Positions 1 to 11,305 of a stretch of 64,000 nucleotides of DNA are shown one piece after another. The notes under the pieces were generated by a model. The model had not been told where the DNA came from and did not search any database. It saw nothing but the letters and a program-made list of their open reading frames with translations. Source of the stretch: Eublepharis macularius (lineage: Eukaryota; Chordata; Lepidosauria; Squamata; Eublepharidae); assembly GCF_028583425.1 (NCBI RefSeq), contig NC_072791.1, forward strand, positions 198,624,311 to 198,688,310, written 5' to 3'. Made by a program: the position numbers and the translations under genes. Each line of letters starts with the position of its first letter. Positions within the stretch are counted from its first letter, which is position 1.

Positions 1-599
1 TGGGCATGGAAGTTTTCACTACGATTAAGACATTCTCCGTTCTAAATGTTATTGACACATATAAGGAGTTTTGAATAGTGTTACCATGGCAAGAGTAAGA
101 TGCACCAGCCTATTTGGAGAATACAAAATAAGCTCTAAGTTGCAATTTACGGTTAATTGGCGGCACAACTTGCAAAAATGAATACATTGTATATTAGGAG
201 GGTTGACTGAAAAATCATGAGAATGAATCTTAAAATATACAGTAGAGTTACGCCATTATTCTTTGACTCTACAGGGGCTTTACTATGGAGCTCTGTGTGC
301 ATGTGGACATTCCTGATTTCTTTGACAAGCTGGTTAGGTAGAATGCATTCTTCCGCACAGAAGACAGTGGGGCAGTCCCTGTCCATTCGGAATGTTCTGT
401 GTAGCTTTGGCTTGTCCCTGTGACACGGAGTCATTTCAGCTCTTGCACTGAAAAAAGGCAGCAGTGCTTGAGCAGAGTTGGATACCGCAGGACTTTGGAT
501 TACTGGATATCAGAAACTGGCTTCAAAGCATAATATCTTTTGGTAGCCTGTGTACAACTTTCTGCTGTTTTGTCTTCCCTCGGTGAACAAAATATTTAG
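1..599. other. No recognisable gene or repeat
   Basis: AT-rich sequence with only short, unconvincing open frames on both strands. It probably belongs to an ERICH2 intron, because a candidate exon follows directly. The last 40 bases carry a pyrimidine-rich tract and a TTTAG acceptor-like end. Confidence 0.4.
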
Positions 600-679
600 G
601 CAGAGTACTCTCACAAGGAGTTCAAAAAATCAAAATCCAAAGACTACTGTAAGGCAGCGTGAGAGCGTACAAGAAGCAG
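600..679 (+). CDS. ERICH2: Candidate internal exon of ERICH2 (tentative)
   Basis: This 80-base segment lies between an acceptor-like site (pyrimidine tract, then TTTAG at 595-599) and a strong donor-like site (GCAG|GTAAGA at 676-685). One frame is open throughout and encodes a basic, polar, low-complexity peptide ending ...RESVQEA plus one spare base. That spare G joins the two bases that open the exon at 5804 to make a Glu codon, so the phases fit. I cannot recall the matching part of the ERICH2 protein, so the call rests on splice signals and phase only. It could be a chance open stretch. Upstream ERICH2 exons would lie left of the window. Confidence 0.4.
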
Positions 680-712
680 GTAAGATTTTACATCTGTAGG
701 TATGGTTTATAG

Positions 713-1156
713 CAGGGGTCCCCAACATAGTACGCATGGGTGTCATGGCACCCACTGACACCTTCCCTGGTGCTCACCAAGTATTTTTAAAAAGTGAGCG
801 AGGCCAGATGGGGCTTTTGCCCAGGAGGGCTTCTGCTTGGCTGAGCAGATTTCTTAAAATGTTGCTTTGGGAGCAGCTGCCACCACAACTCAAGGATCTT
901 CACTGTGTGACTGAAAGTAAGCTGTGCCTATATGCAAGAAAATATTTTAAAACAATGCATTCAGTGTAAAAGACACCCTGTTAAATAGAGTCTCGGCTTG
1001 AAATGCTGAGGAGTTATTATTAAAGCTATGCATAACTTCACTCTCTGCCATTTTGCAGTGGCTCCACCTCCTGTGATGGCCATTTCACAGTTGTGTCACC
1101 ATCATGTGGCAGAATTCCAAAGGTGCCTACAGGCCCCAAAAGGTTAGGGACCCCTG
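713..1156. mobile_element. hAT-type non-autonomous DNA transposon
   Basis: A 444-bp segment begins CAGGGGTCCCCAAC and ends GTTAGGGACCCCTG, which are near-complementary terminal inverted repeats of the hAT type. It is flanked by 8-bp sequences GTTTATAG (705-712) and GTTTTTAG (1157-1164), a 7/8 match expected of a hAT target duplication. The interior has no transposase frame. A related degenerate copy lies at about 6063-6473. Confidence 0.7.
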
Positions 1157-1684
1157 GTTTTTAGGGAGCTTGTGGGGTGCTATATTTTTTGGACCAGGTC
1201 CTGGGAAATTTGGATTCAGATCCAGCCTCAGCCACTTATGTGTTAATGGCCTTCATCAGTTTCCATGTTTATGTTGCCCTGTTTCATGAAAGAATGAAAC
1301 AATGGAGATGGTAAAGAGAATTAAAAGACTGTGATTCTCCCCTACGTGGGCACAGTGCGCATGCCTGGAGAACTCCCGATAGTGCTTGACAGAGCTTTGT
1401 TCTCCTCCCCTTGCCCAGAGCATGTGTGGGTTTCGGAGATCCCTCCATTGATCCTTTCCCAGAGGGATGGGACTGGGTGTGGATGTGAGAGGTGCCCACT
1501 GACATTCCATTTTTTGATTTCTCTGCACCTATGCCAGGGGAGGACAGAAAGAAGACTGTGTTGATCTCTGTGGGGAACATTTCACATGTAGATACTGCAC
1601 CCATGTGAAGAATAAATGATTGCTCTATATTACAGATGAATTTAGATTTTAAAAATTAAGATTAACAGCACTAATAATAGCAAT
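1157..1684. other. Unique-looking intron sequence
   Basis: No gene or repeat recognised. Short open frames occur on both strands (for example 1256-1604, minus) without splice signals or family resemblance. Confidence 0.4.
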
Positions 1685-1853
1685 AACTAACCAACTTTAT
1701 TGTAGCATAAGCTTTCGAGAACCACAGCTCTCTTCATCAGAAAGCTGTGCTTCTCAAAAGCTTATGCTACAATAAAGTTGGTTAGTCTTAAAGGTGCTAC
1801 TGGACTCTTTACTATTTTGCTACTACAGACTAACATGGCTAACTCCTCTGGAT
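1685..1853. repeat. Foldback repeat, 'reptile AAGCTTATGC' family
   Basis: Two inverted arms of about 37 bases (about 1695-1731 and 1742-1782) share the core TAGCATAAGCTTT / AAAGCTTATGCTA. They are followed by the phrase GTTAGTCTTAAAGGTGCTAC and a segment resembling CAGACTAACATGGCTAAC. The same core recurs at least eight times in this window. The class is uncertain: these could be tails of Penelope-like elements or a MITE. Confidence 0.6.
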
Positions 1854-2034
1854 CTAATAGCAATAACTGTAATCCACTGATATCTCTGGCGAAATTCAGC
1901 TAGGGAAAAGGCATTTAATAGTGTTAATGGATGCCCTTTAATCAGGTTAGAATATAGTCACTTGATATGCACTGGGGGCTCCTATTCTTGTACTATGTAT
2001 TGGTAAAAGTCAGGAAAGCATTCCACTACTTCAT

Positions 2035-5030
2035 AGAAACATAGAGCTGGAAGAGATCACAAGGGTCATCTAGTCCAGCCTCCTGTACAATACAGGAAAT
2101 TCACAGCTATCCCTCCCACCTCACCTCCCTCAGTGACCCCTGCTTTATGCCCAGAGGAAGGCAAAAGTCCTCCAGGATCCCTGACAAATCTGGCCTGGAG
2201 GAAAATTCCTTCCTGACCCCAAAGGGGCTGATCGGCATTACCCTAGGTGTATAAGAAAGAGTCATGAGAGCCCGGTACTGGCTCATCCCTTCATGCACTC
2301 CCTGTTGTGAATACATTCATATTAATTCAGAGAATCGTCATAGCTGTCAGATGACCATTTAGCCTCTTCTTAAATACCTCCAAGGAAAGAGCGCCCACTT
2401 CCACTGAAGAACCACTCTGACTGTCAGGAAGTTCTTCCTAATGTTTATCCAAAACCTCTTTTGCTTTAATTTTAACCTGTTGTTTTTCATCCAACCTGCT
2501 GGGGCAACAGAAAACAACTCTGCTCCATCCTCTTTGTGACAGCTCTTCAAATATTTTAAGAGGGCTATCTTATTGTCTCTCAATCACCTCTCTAGGCTAA
2601 ACATACCCAGCTCCTTCAATCTTTCCTCATAAGATTTGGTCTCTAGACCCCTCACCATCTTCATTGCCCTCCTTTGGACACATTCCAGTTGCCTTATTAA
2701 ACTGTGGTACCCAAAACTGTACACAATAATCCAAACAGACTAAACTGATGTCATCACCTCACGTGATCTGTACACTATACTTCTGTTGATACAGCCTAAG
2801 ATCACATTTGCCTTTTTAGCTACAGCATCACATTGCTGACTCATGTTCAGTGTATGATCTACTAAGACCCCTAGATCCTTTTCATATGTACTACTGCCAA
2901 GACAAGACTCCCCATCTTATAAGTGTGCCTGTGATTTATCATACCCAAATGCAGAGCTTTATATTTATCTCTGTTGAAATTCTTTTTGTTAGTTTTAGCC
3001 CAGTTTTTCAGCCTGTCAAGATCACCTTGAATCTTGCTTCTGTCTTTTACTGTGTTTGCAACCCCTCCCAATTTAGTATCATCTGCAGATTTAACAAGCA
3101 TTACCTTATCCAAGTTATTTATAAAAATGTTGAACAACACAGGGTCCAGGACAGATCCCTGACATACTCCACTTGTCACTCCTCTCCAAAAGATGAGGAA
3201 CCACTTACAAGCAATCTTTGGGTATGATCTGTCAACCAATTACAAATCAATCGAACAGTAAAGGATCCAAACCATGTGATACCAACTTCTCAACCAGAAT
3301 ATCATGTGGAATCTTATCAAAAGCCTTACTGAAATCAAGATACTTATCAAGAGCCTTACTGAAATCCACAGCATTCCCCTGATCCACCAAAGCAGTAACT
3401 CTCACAAAAAAGGAGATAAGGTTAGTCTGATATGTCTTGTTCTTGAGGAACCCATGCTGGATCTTAGTAATCACAGCTGTCTTTTCTAAATGCTCAAGGA
3501 CTGACTGACTGATTATTTGTCCCAGGGCCTTTCCAGGTATGGACATCAAGCGGATGGGTTGATAATTACCTGGCTCTTCCTTTTCCCTGTTCTTGAAGAT
3601 GGGGACAACGTTTTCCCACCTCTAATCTTCTAGCATCTGACATGTACTCCAAAAATTCTCAAAGATGATAGACAGAGGGTCTATCAGCAAGTTCCTTTAG
3701 TACCCTAGGATGCAATTCATCTGGTCCTGAGGACTTGATTTCATTTAAAGAAGCTAGGTGTTTACGTACCATCCCAATGTCTATCCTAGGCTGCAATTCC
3801 ATTTTTTCCTCATGTGTTCCCTTTTTGCCAGGGGGAGCACAGTTCCCTTTCAAGTGAAGACCAAGGCAAAGTAGGAATTGAGCAGTTTTCCCCTCTATCA
3901 TCTGTTAAAAATCTCACTTTCCTCTCCCTACAGCGAGCCTAACACTTTCTTATCCTTTTTCCTGCTCTGAACATAACCAAAGAACCCTTTTTTGTTGTGT
4001 TTAGTATCTCTTGCTAGCCTAAGCTCATATTGAGCTTTAGCCTTTCTAACACTCTCTACAAGCACTAGTAAGTTGTTTATATTTGTCCTTGGTTATACAG
4101 CCCTCCTTCCATTTCTTAAATGTCTTTTAAAATTTTCAGATCTTTAGAAAGCTGTTTATGGAGCCACCCTGGCTTCTTTAGGTATCTCTCATTTTTCTTT
4201 CTCCTGCAAAACACATTTTTCCCTACCTTGGTGAGGTGCAAACCGTTTCCCGATAACTTCATTCTGAAACCATAGTCCATGGGCCAGGAAACCAAACCTT
4301 TCCTGAAGACACCGTCTGTATAGCCAGTTACTTTCCCCCAGTATTCTGCTTTTACTTCCGAAACTGTGGCTGTCAACAGGAAGAAGTGACAGTATCACAA
4401 CCGCTGCTCCCAGATCCTTCAGCTTTCTACCCAGAGCCTCATAGTCTCTTTTAATGTGCTCTGAACTGTGCTGGGTTGTTCCCACATAGATGAGCAAGAA
4501 GGGATAATAATATGTGGGTTTGATGAGCCTTTCCAGTCTTTCTGTTGCATCTTGGTTGCATGCACCTGGTAGACAGCATACAGTACCTTTCTAGATGACA
4601 GGTCTGGTTGGCGTACTTTAACCTCTACTCCTCTCAGTAGGGAATCCACAATTACCACCACACATCTCCTAATATGGGGGGGGGGGAGGAAACACAACCC
4701 CTCGCATCCCCAGGGCCCTGAGAAACCTTTTTACTCTGGACAGTAATTCTTGTTCCAGTAGTCCAGAGTCATTTTCTATGGGAAGGACCTGGAACCAATT
4801 GTTCAGTAATAAAGGATCAGAATGTCTCCTTATTATCCTGCTCCTGTGGGTTACATTCTTCCATTTGCTCTCTTCCTGTATTTGGTGCTTTTTCTTTTCT
4901 TCCTCCTTCTGTTGTCCTCCCAAAAGTGCTTCATGTGTTTTTTCCAAGAACTCTTCACCCTCCCTGATAAGCTGAAGTGTGGATAAGCGTGCCTCAAGCC
5001 CTTGTGTCTTTTCCTCCAGTAGAGCTGTCA
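2035..5030 (-). mobile_element. Degenerate CR1 LINE, minus strand
   Basis: Reading the minus strand from about 5030 to 2035 gives, in order, an ORF1-like esterase region, a polymerase linker, a reverse transcriptase and a 3' UTR. The final part at 2035-2100 matches the CR1 3' end that reads CATAGAGCTGGAAGAGATCA on the + strand. Coding is broken by many stops and frameshifts. Most of the endonuclease cannot be read between the ORF1-like part and the RT, which suggests an internal deletion. The element sits in the large intron upstream of the exon at 5804. Confidence 0.8.
2871..3901 (-). pseudogene. CR1 reverse transcriptase, decayed
   Basis: Translated minus-strand segments show CR1 RT landmarks in order. 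The finger region (3659-3901) has ...SLNEIKSSGPDELHPRVLKE. A palm segment (3247-3549) has DFSKAFDKIPHDILVEKL, next to a short duplicated DFSKALDK. The last segment (2871-3239) has SGVCQGSVLDPVLFNIFIN followed by the catalytic box SADDTKLGG. The frames are separated by shifts and stops, so no functional protein can be made. Confidence 0.8.
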
Positions 5031-5031
5031 A
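4116..5031 (-). pseudogene. CR1 ORF1 remnant with esterase-like (SGNH) motif
   Basis: The minus strand encodes a coiled, Glu/Lys-rich stretch (4669-5031) and then VVIVDSLLRGVEV (4419-4697), which resembles the GDSLLRG catalytic block of the SGNH esterase domain in CR1 ORF1 proteins. A later block, IYVGTTQHSSEHIKRDY (4189-4497), corresponds to the usual HVGTND region. The expected Gly before DSLLRG is Val, and the Asn-Asp of the second block is lost. Frames are broken. A stretch reading KKPGWLHKQL near 4150 may be the end of the missing endonuclease. Confidence 0.6.
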
Positions 5032-5258
5032 CTTGGTGTAGTGGTTAAGAGTGTGGGACTCCCCACTTCTCCACTTGAAGCCAGCTGGGTGAGCTTGGGC
5101 TAGTCATGAGTCACTCTCTGGAGCTCTCTCAGCCCCACCCACCTCACAGGGTGTTTTGTTGTGGGGATAATGACATACTTTGTAAACCACTCTGAGTGGG
5201 CATTAAGTTGTCCTGAAGGGCAGTGTATAAATTGAATGTTGTTATTATTATTTATTAC
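5032..5258 (+). mobile_element. Sauria-type SINE
   Basis: The segment starts with the tRNA-like head GGTGTAGTGGTTAAGAGTG, continues with the body TTGAAGCCAGCTGGGTGA...TTGGGCTAGTCA and CTCAGCCCCACC, and ends TATAAATTGAATGTTGTTATT. This is the common squamate tRNA-derived SINE. It abuts the 5' end of the CR1 fragment. It is diverged and about 225 bases long. Confidence 0.75.
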
Positions 5259-5803
5259 TTTGAATTAGATTTTGTACCTTCTAACTGCAGGTTGCTTAAT
5301 CTGTGTTAAGATGGTATAGATAGAATATTCAACTAGAACTCTTTTCTCACTGATTGTCTATGATATAATAGCAGGCAGTCCAACATGAATCCTCCTCTCT
5401 GTGAAATACAAAAAGATGGTATGTGCTTGTATGTGCATGCATGCACGTGTGTGCAATGTGGACTGATTACAGCATGGAGGTTTCATTTGTTAGCATATGT
5501 TGTTTTGTTAGTACATCAAATATATTATTGATATATGAAATAGCATTTGGTTGACTGCTCCAAAGTCTTAACATAAGTATGATGAATACCGTATTAATAT
5601 CTCCTTTGGAATGGTAAGTGAGTTGTAGAACATTTATACTTTGCAGACTTATTTTTAAATGTGATATATAGTTCTTCTTTTAAATGATATATTAACCTTT
5701 GGTAAATAAAATGTAGCTAGGGTGGGGGAAGCATTATGAATATCATTGTTCCAGTTGATTGTGCTGTGTTTTCATTCAGTGTTCCCCTTCCACCGCCACC
5801 CAG
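5259..5803. other. AT-rich intron, nothing recognised
   Basis: No gene or mobile element seen. The last 25 bases form a C/T-rich tract ending CCACCCAG, the acceptor of the next exon. A second possible acceptor, CATTCAG, ends at 5779. Confidence 0.45.
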
Positions 5804-5890
5804 AAATCCATAATGATCCACAGTTAAAAGGTGATTTACACAGACTGAATCATGAAGATGAGATAATTGGAGCAAAGATGAAATTGAAAG
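5804..5890 (+). CDS. ERICH2: ERICH2 internal exon
   Basis: This 87-base exon lies between CCACCCAG and AAAG|GTAATG. The frame encodes IHNDPQLKGDLHRLNHED followed by EIIGAKMKLK and one spare base, a charged, probably disordered segment. The spare G joins GT at 11306 to make Gly, and the first two bases need one base from the previous exon, which the candidate at 600-679 supplies. ERICH2 (glutamate-rich protein 2) is poorly characterised in vertebrates. It is recognised here mainly from its C-terminal exons and its position beside GAD1. No stop codon interrupts this frame. Confidence 0.6.
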
Positions 5891-6062
5891 GTAATGGTTG
5901 GTGCAAACAAAATATATTTTGCCTGAGTGCCTTTCAGCTATCATGTCTTTCAGCTATTTCTAGACTTGTGTTAAGCATAATTTCCAAAATTAGTTTACCT
6001 GAATCTTTGATAGGTGCCCTTTATTCGTCTTCCTTTTCATCAGCCTAGATAAAGTACTACTA

Positions 6063-6473
6063 GCTCAAAAGAAATACAGTGCAGTAACCCAGTGACCCTC
6101 AGTGTGGCACCTATGGGCACCATGGCACCCTCCATTCAGTTTCCTGAAGCACGTTTGCTTGTTCAACAAAACATCTCTTTCCCAAAACAAAAAGGTGGTA
6201 CTAGCTTTTCTCCATCTCTGTGAGGTTGGAAGTGCTTCAGAAGAACCCAGGAGGAATTACCTTTATCTCTGAAGGGAGCTCCCATTCAGAGACAGCTGCC
6301 TGCATTGTCAGTTGATGCTTGACATGCAACCTCTGAACATGTTTTGAATAGCTCCAGTCCACATGGAAGACATTTTGTTATGGTCCCCATGGCAGCCATT
6401 TTGTGGTGGCATCCACTCCCTCTTCTCATAGTTCCAAAACTGCGCCCCAAAGATCAAAAAAATTGGGAACTCC
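6063..6473. repeat. Degenerate hAT-type repeat related to 713-1156
   Basis: The start (CCAGTGACCCTCAGTGTGGCACC) has the 'GGCACC ATGGCACCC' core seen just inside the element at 713. The end resembles its right terminus (AAATTGGGAACTCCC). Target duplications cannot be seen. It has no coding capacity. Confidence 0.45.
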
Positions 6474-7894
6474 CTTTTCTAACTTTTAAAAATTGTTGAT
6501 CTTCTTTCTGAAATGCTGTACTATGTTTTACCACTAATAGTAGGCATTTTATGATGGAAATATTTTATATCCTCTCACTTCCTGCTGTGGCTGAAAAAAT
6601 CTGAAATTCTTGGTTCTGTTCTTGTAACATCATATATCTGAGAGCAGTATCAAAGAAACTCCTTAACTTTGATTTTCTTGTTGATTTGGAAATGTATACT
6701 GGAGGAATTAACGTGTGTTGCAGTTGGCATCATCTCAGAAGAGGCATTCCCTCTGGTATGAGAAAGAAGGAGGACTGCCTCTTCTAAGATGGTGGCTGCC
6801 ACTAGCAGCTTTTGTAACTACTTGTGTTAATAATTATTAATTAAATGTACTTTAAATCTACCACCAGTTAACCAGGGGTACCTTTTTATTCAGAGTAATC
6901 TAACTAATTAATTGATTTAACTGCAACCTAAGTTAAATTATTTTGTCAATCAAGGCTTTGGGTATGTAATAAAATAACGTAATAAAATAAGACTACATTT
7001 GTAAAGTATCTCTTCACAGGTTTTTTTATTCTGTGTGGGGCATCAATAAGTGAAAGGCATGGATGTTATTATTTAAGGAAATCCTGACTTTAAAGTGCAA
7101 TTGTACCTCATATTATCTTTTTATGAGCTAAACTCCCGTATCATAAATAGTGAGTGATGTCATTGCTCACTCAGCTTTGTAAAATAAAAGATCAGGTTGA
7201 GGTAGATTTTTAACCTTATGAGGACTGACTGAAGGTTCTGATACAAGTGAAGTAAGCAATGGAAAAAAATACACCTAGTGAGTGAACTTCAGAATCAAGT
7301 CCCAGTGACTTTGTTATATCTAGGCTCCTGTTAACAGATTTAAAAGAGCACCATAGAAACTGAACAGCAGGTAGCTTTGATTTGTGTATCTGAACTTTTT
7401 TCAACTGTTTCCTTTTGGTTAAGGTTAGGATTGTGGTTTGCTCAGTGTGCGTGTGTGTGTGTGAGAGAGAGAGTGTTTATCTTCCATAAATTTTCCATAA
7501 ATTCTTCTAATGATAAATTTGACTTTTCTTATTATGCTCACAGATTAGTAAGAGATAAAGATGATGCCATTTTGGACAAGTGAAACAAACATAACAGTGC
7601 TTGAGCCATAGAATAGTAATATTTTTGAGCCATTGTGTATCTAAGCTTCTTTGGCAAAAAAAATGCTGTGCTATCAGTTATATGGGCAACTAATAGTGCA
7701 GTCTTAGTAACACGTTACTGGGAGTAAGACCCATTAAGGAGACTTGAATAGGATTCTGATTTGATTTATTTATTCAGAAAGCAATGGATTGCTTTCTAAA
7801 TCAGCAAACAGATTATTTTCTGGGTTTCTTCAATTATTGCAGTCCAGTGATTTACTGATACGTTTTTGCAGAATTGATGTCTTAGGCCATTGTA
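6474..7894. other. Intron; microsatellite and short interspersed repeat
   Basis: Mostly AT-rich unique-looking sequence. A (TG)n(AG)n tract lies at about 7447-7474. A short dispersed repeat at about 7695-7760 reads AGTGCAGTCTTAGTAACA...GGGAGTAAGACCCATT, a form that recurs at 47040-47125 and 53490-53560. No exon is supported. Confidence 0.4.
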
Positions 7895-8105
7895 CAATGA
7901 ACAGTAAGAAAGATCTTGCTGCTGAGTCAAACCATTGGTCTATCAAGGTCTGTATTGTTTACATGGACTGCCAGCAGCTCTCTAGGTCTCAGGCAGAAGT
8001 CTTTCACCTACTACTTGATTTGTTGAACTAGAGATGTCAGGGATTGAACCTGGGACCTTCTATATGCAAAGCAGATACTCTGCCACTGAGCCATGGAGCC
8101 ACGGA
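7895..8105 (-). mobile_element. tRNA-derived SINE, minus strand
   Basis: On the minus strand the segment begins with a tRNA-like head (GGCTCAGTGGCAGAGTATC...GGTCCCAGGTTCAATCCC, complement of 8040-8095) and continues into a body with AGAGAGCTGCTGGCAGTCC. The + strand shows the A- and B-box complements. It resembles an alanine-tRNA-type squamate SINE and is not a tRNA gene, because the cloverleaf is broken and fused to a SINE body. Confidence 0.65.
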
Positions 8106-10239
8106 GATGCTAATTTTGTTAAAACAGTCTTGTATTTCCCATCTAAGTTTATCAAAAGCATAATGTGAGTTCGGTAAAGGATCTCCTCAAAGTGGGGTAA
8201 GGTCAATTCCAGCAAGTATCTTTGCAGATGATAGTCAAGTAGTATTGCAACTTTTCACTAGATCTAAATTAGTGTAATACCGCAAATGTTATCTTCAGTC
8301 AGTTTCTTAGTCTGCTGAACAGTTACAAAACTATGGAATCCTCTGATAAATTATATTCAAGTGTTAGCCTATGTATACAGAAATCTTAATGTGTTTCCTT
8401 GGGCAAGGGAGACAATAAGTAAAGGGCCATTTGGCCCAGAGAAGCTGAGCTTTAAAAACTGAAAGTTGTAGTGTTGGTATTTGGGTTTGCTTTTCTTTGC
8501 AGACACCTCACCTTAAAAAAAAATATTTTACCAGTTGATGGCTACTTGAAGATTTCTAAAATCATTCAACTCTTTCTGTACTTCCAATTAGTACTACATA
8601 AAGTACATTATGGCACTCTGTGATGGGCAAGTGGAAGCATTGCTAAGTGCCCTTATGCCCTATTTCCTTGAGATGTCTGACAGCCTAGATAGTCTAGGTC
8701 GATTAGAAGGCTTGACAGAGTTTAGTGTGCAGTTTGACAATGCTCTCTTTTCTCTGTACATCTGCATTGGAGTACAGAAGGAACTGAATTTTATTTAATT
8801 CAGTGAAAAGGACCTTCAGCATTTTCTTCTATTATTCCCATTGTGATCTAGGAAGATCACATGAAAGCTTTAGATAACTGTGGCCTAATGTAATTAATTA
8901 TGTTAGAGTTGTTGCTTTAAATATTTAGCTAAAATGTGAGTTCCAAAAACCATTATATTTTACCAAATCCCTAATATATTCCAAGAACCGAAGCCTATTT
9001 TACCTTGGACAAAGCCTCAAAGAATAAGTTTTTCTTTAGTAAGCAAACTTGAAAGGGCAGATGATGTAATTGTATATAGTCTGCTGTTATTCTTTCGCTT
9101 TGATTTTTTGCGCTTCTTTCAATTACTAAATTCAGCGGTGAATGCCCTAGGATTCCCGCAAGGTCTCCCATCCAGGGACTGCTTAGCTTTAGTAAGGTTG
9201 ATGCACGTCTCCAGCCAATCTGATAGATGGCCTGCTATGGATCTGCCAACATCGAGTATGCAAGGATTTTGCCATCTGCCCCTTTCCATTGAAGCCCTCT
9301 ATGTTCTTTGAAAAGCTACTCATGTAAGTCAGAGGGCCCTAAGAAGAAACGTGAGAAGTGGCGTGAAGGACTGCAACCAGAAGAAGGAATTGACAAATAC
9401 ATGTGCACTCTTTCAGGATTCACTCCAGAAATGGAGGGGTGCTTTCAGCCAGTTTCTTCTCCTGGCTGTAGTCTCCTTCTGTCACATCATGTTGTTCTTG
9501 AGGGTCTTCTGACCTGGTGCAAAGAGGTCTGTAGTGAAAAAGGAGGGAGAAGCAAAAATCTTTTCTACAAACTTTCTCCATTTATGGCTGTATGAAGTGC
9601 ATCCCCATAGAGTCTATTTCATGTAACTGAAGTATGAGTACTTTTATTAGTATAATATACCCTGGCACATGTATGATTATTTTTATATAACTCTACTGCT
9701 AGCTTTAAGCTTTTACTCTTGGTATTCTGAGAGAATCCCCATTCATGGAAAAGATCTTGAAGAAGGTTAACATCTCCTCTTCCAGCTGAATGGAGGGTCC
9801 TCAATATAAGTATGGGTCAGAGAAGAAACAACCATTTGGGGACAGGAAGACAGAGGGGAAAGAGTTGGTGTTTGCTTATGGTGAAGCATCTGTGGGGTGC
9901 ACGTCTTCTCCTTCTGCCTATAGAGCCTATAGATAGTGGGTCTGTTTCTTTGTAGGAATGTTTCTTTTCCTCCACTCATGGTCCTGCCTGCATATCTATA
10001 AGAGACTGCAAATAGTATGAAGATCTTTGCCAGTGGTGTAGAAAGAAGAGAGTTCTGTAGAGGCCTGGGTTCAGTCCCCACTTGCCCGTGAAGGCTTGAA
10101 CTCAACTGGGAATGGGATAAGTCCAACATTTGTTGCCTTTTGCTCCTTGGGGGAAGGCAGGCACAACTATGATTAAATCATCAATAGCTAATAGTGGCTG
10201 GCTTATGCCACAGTATTTTAAGCATTTATTTATTATTAT
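8106..10239. other. Intron; no gene supported
   Basis: Long AT-rich stretch with a few open frames (9308-9595 +, 9767-10129 -) that lack splice sites in phase with the ERICH2 exons and resemble nothing I know. Around 8226-8260 one frame reads IFADDSQVVLQ, which may be the catalytic box of an old LINE, but the flanks are too decayed to class. Confidence 0.35.
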
Positions 10240-11110
10240 CTAAAATAGTTCTAGGCTTGCCTTTGCCGCCCCCGCCCTGCCATTGCAATAAAGAGACAGA
10301 CACAAGAGCTGGGAACTAAAGGACCACTTTATTAAATTACAACAACCCAGCTGTCAACATGGCAAGGGCCTAACTAGCAGTACAGGCCAGTCCCTGGGGT
10401 CGCTCCTGGATCTCTGCCCTGACCTGTCTGTGCGAGCCCCGCTGCCCTGGGTGCGAGCCATCCAAGTGCAGGGTTGGGACCCGGCCAGCCAGGTGAAGTG
10501 GTCCCCACCCCTTAAAGCTCCAACTGCCCAGCCATGAAGCTGGGGGAGGACCGGCTTGTCTAGGGGTTCCCCACCAGGCAGTCTGTCCTCACAACTGAAC
10601 CGTAAAGCATCCAGCCACTCCTGACAGACCCCAATTACCCACCAATGGGGATATGCCAAGGGTGCCCACCGTCCTACTCACTTTCCCCAACTTCTAATCT
10701 ATCAACTAGGGAATGAACCACAGCTCCACTGTAAGCCAATTACCACAACCCATAGGAGCAGTGCAAGGTAGGCGAAAAACTCCTCCACCTGTGTGTCAGT
10801 TGCAGGAAGAAGAGAAAAAATTCCTACCTGGCCCTGGCAAGCAGTGAGTGGCTAGACCTGCACTGTCATAGGCCGAGCATGAGGTGCAACTGGGCAAGAG
10901 AGGGGTGGAGTTGCCTTATACTGCGTCCAGGTCTGCCCCCTCCAGCAATCCTGGAGCCTGGGAAAGTGCCTTCTGCCTCGTCCTCCTCCGGAGAGGCAAA
11001 GGGCAGCCCCCAGCCATAGCGGCTCATGCCACTGGCCAGGAGGACTGTATGCTCTCAGCACAGTTAGGCCCCAAGGAGGGTGTTCACTGTATTGCACAGA
11101 TGCTTGATAC
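10240..11110. repeat. GC-rich insertion of unknown type
   Basis: About 870 bases of markedly higher GC than the surrounding intron, opening with a C-rich tract and GCAATAAAGAG. The minus strand has AATAAAG-type sequence near 10325, so this could be part of a retroelement or an LTR read in reverse. No protein family is recognisable. I treat it as an unidentified interspersed repeat in the intron just before the exon at 11306. Confidence 0.3.
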
Positions 11111-11305
11111 CATTCATCTTACCCGTGTCTAAATATTATATGACATGGGAAGTGGCTAATAGCAAACATTTCAGAATATGTCATGAAACCCTCACAACTG
11201 TCATTTTTTTTGTATTAAGAGCCTTTAATTAATATTCCTGAGTGACCAAACCTCTGCTCATTGTCATTGTCTCTTACCCTCTTTCTGTGTGATGTGCATG
11301 TGTAG

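Noticed and set aside
8020..8100. tRNA gene on the minus strand
   Set aside because: The tRNA-like A and B boxes belong to a SINE head. The body continues into SINE sequence and no proper cloverleaf end is present.
9308..9595. 95-codon + strand frame as another ERICH2 exon
   Set aside because: It has no acceptor and donor in phase with the neighbouring exons. The exons at 5804 and 11306 already join in phase without it.
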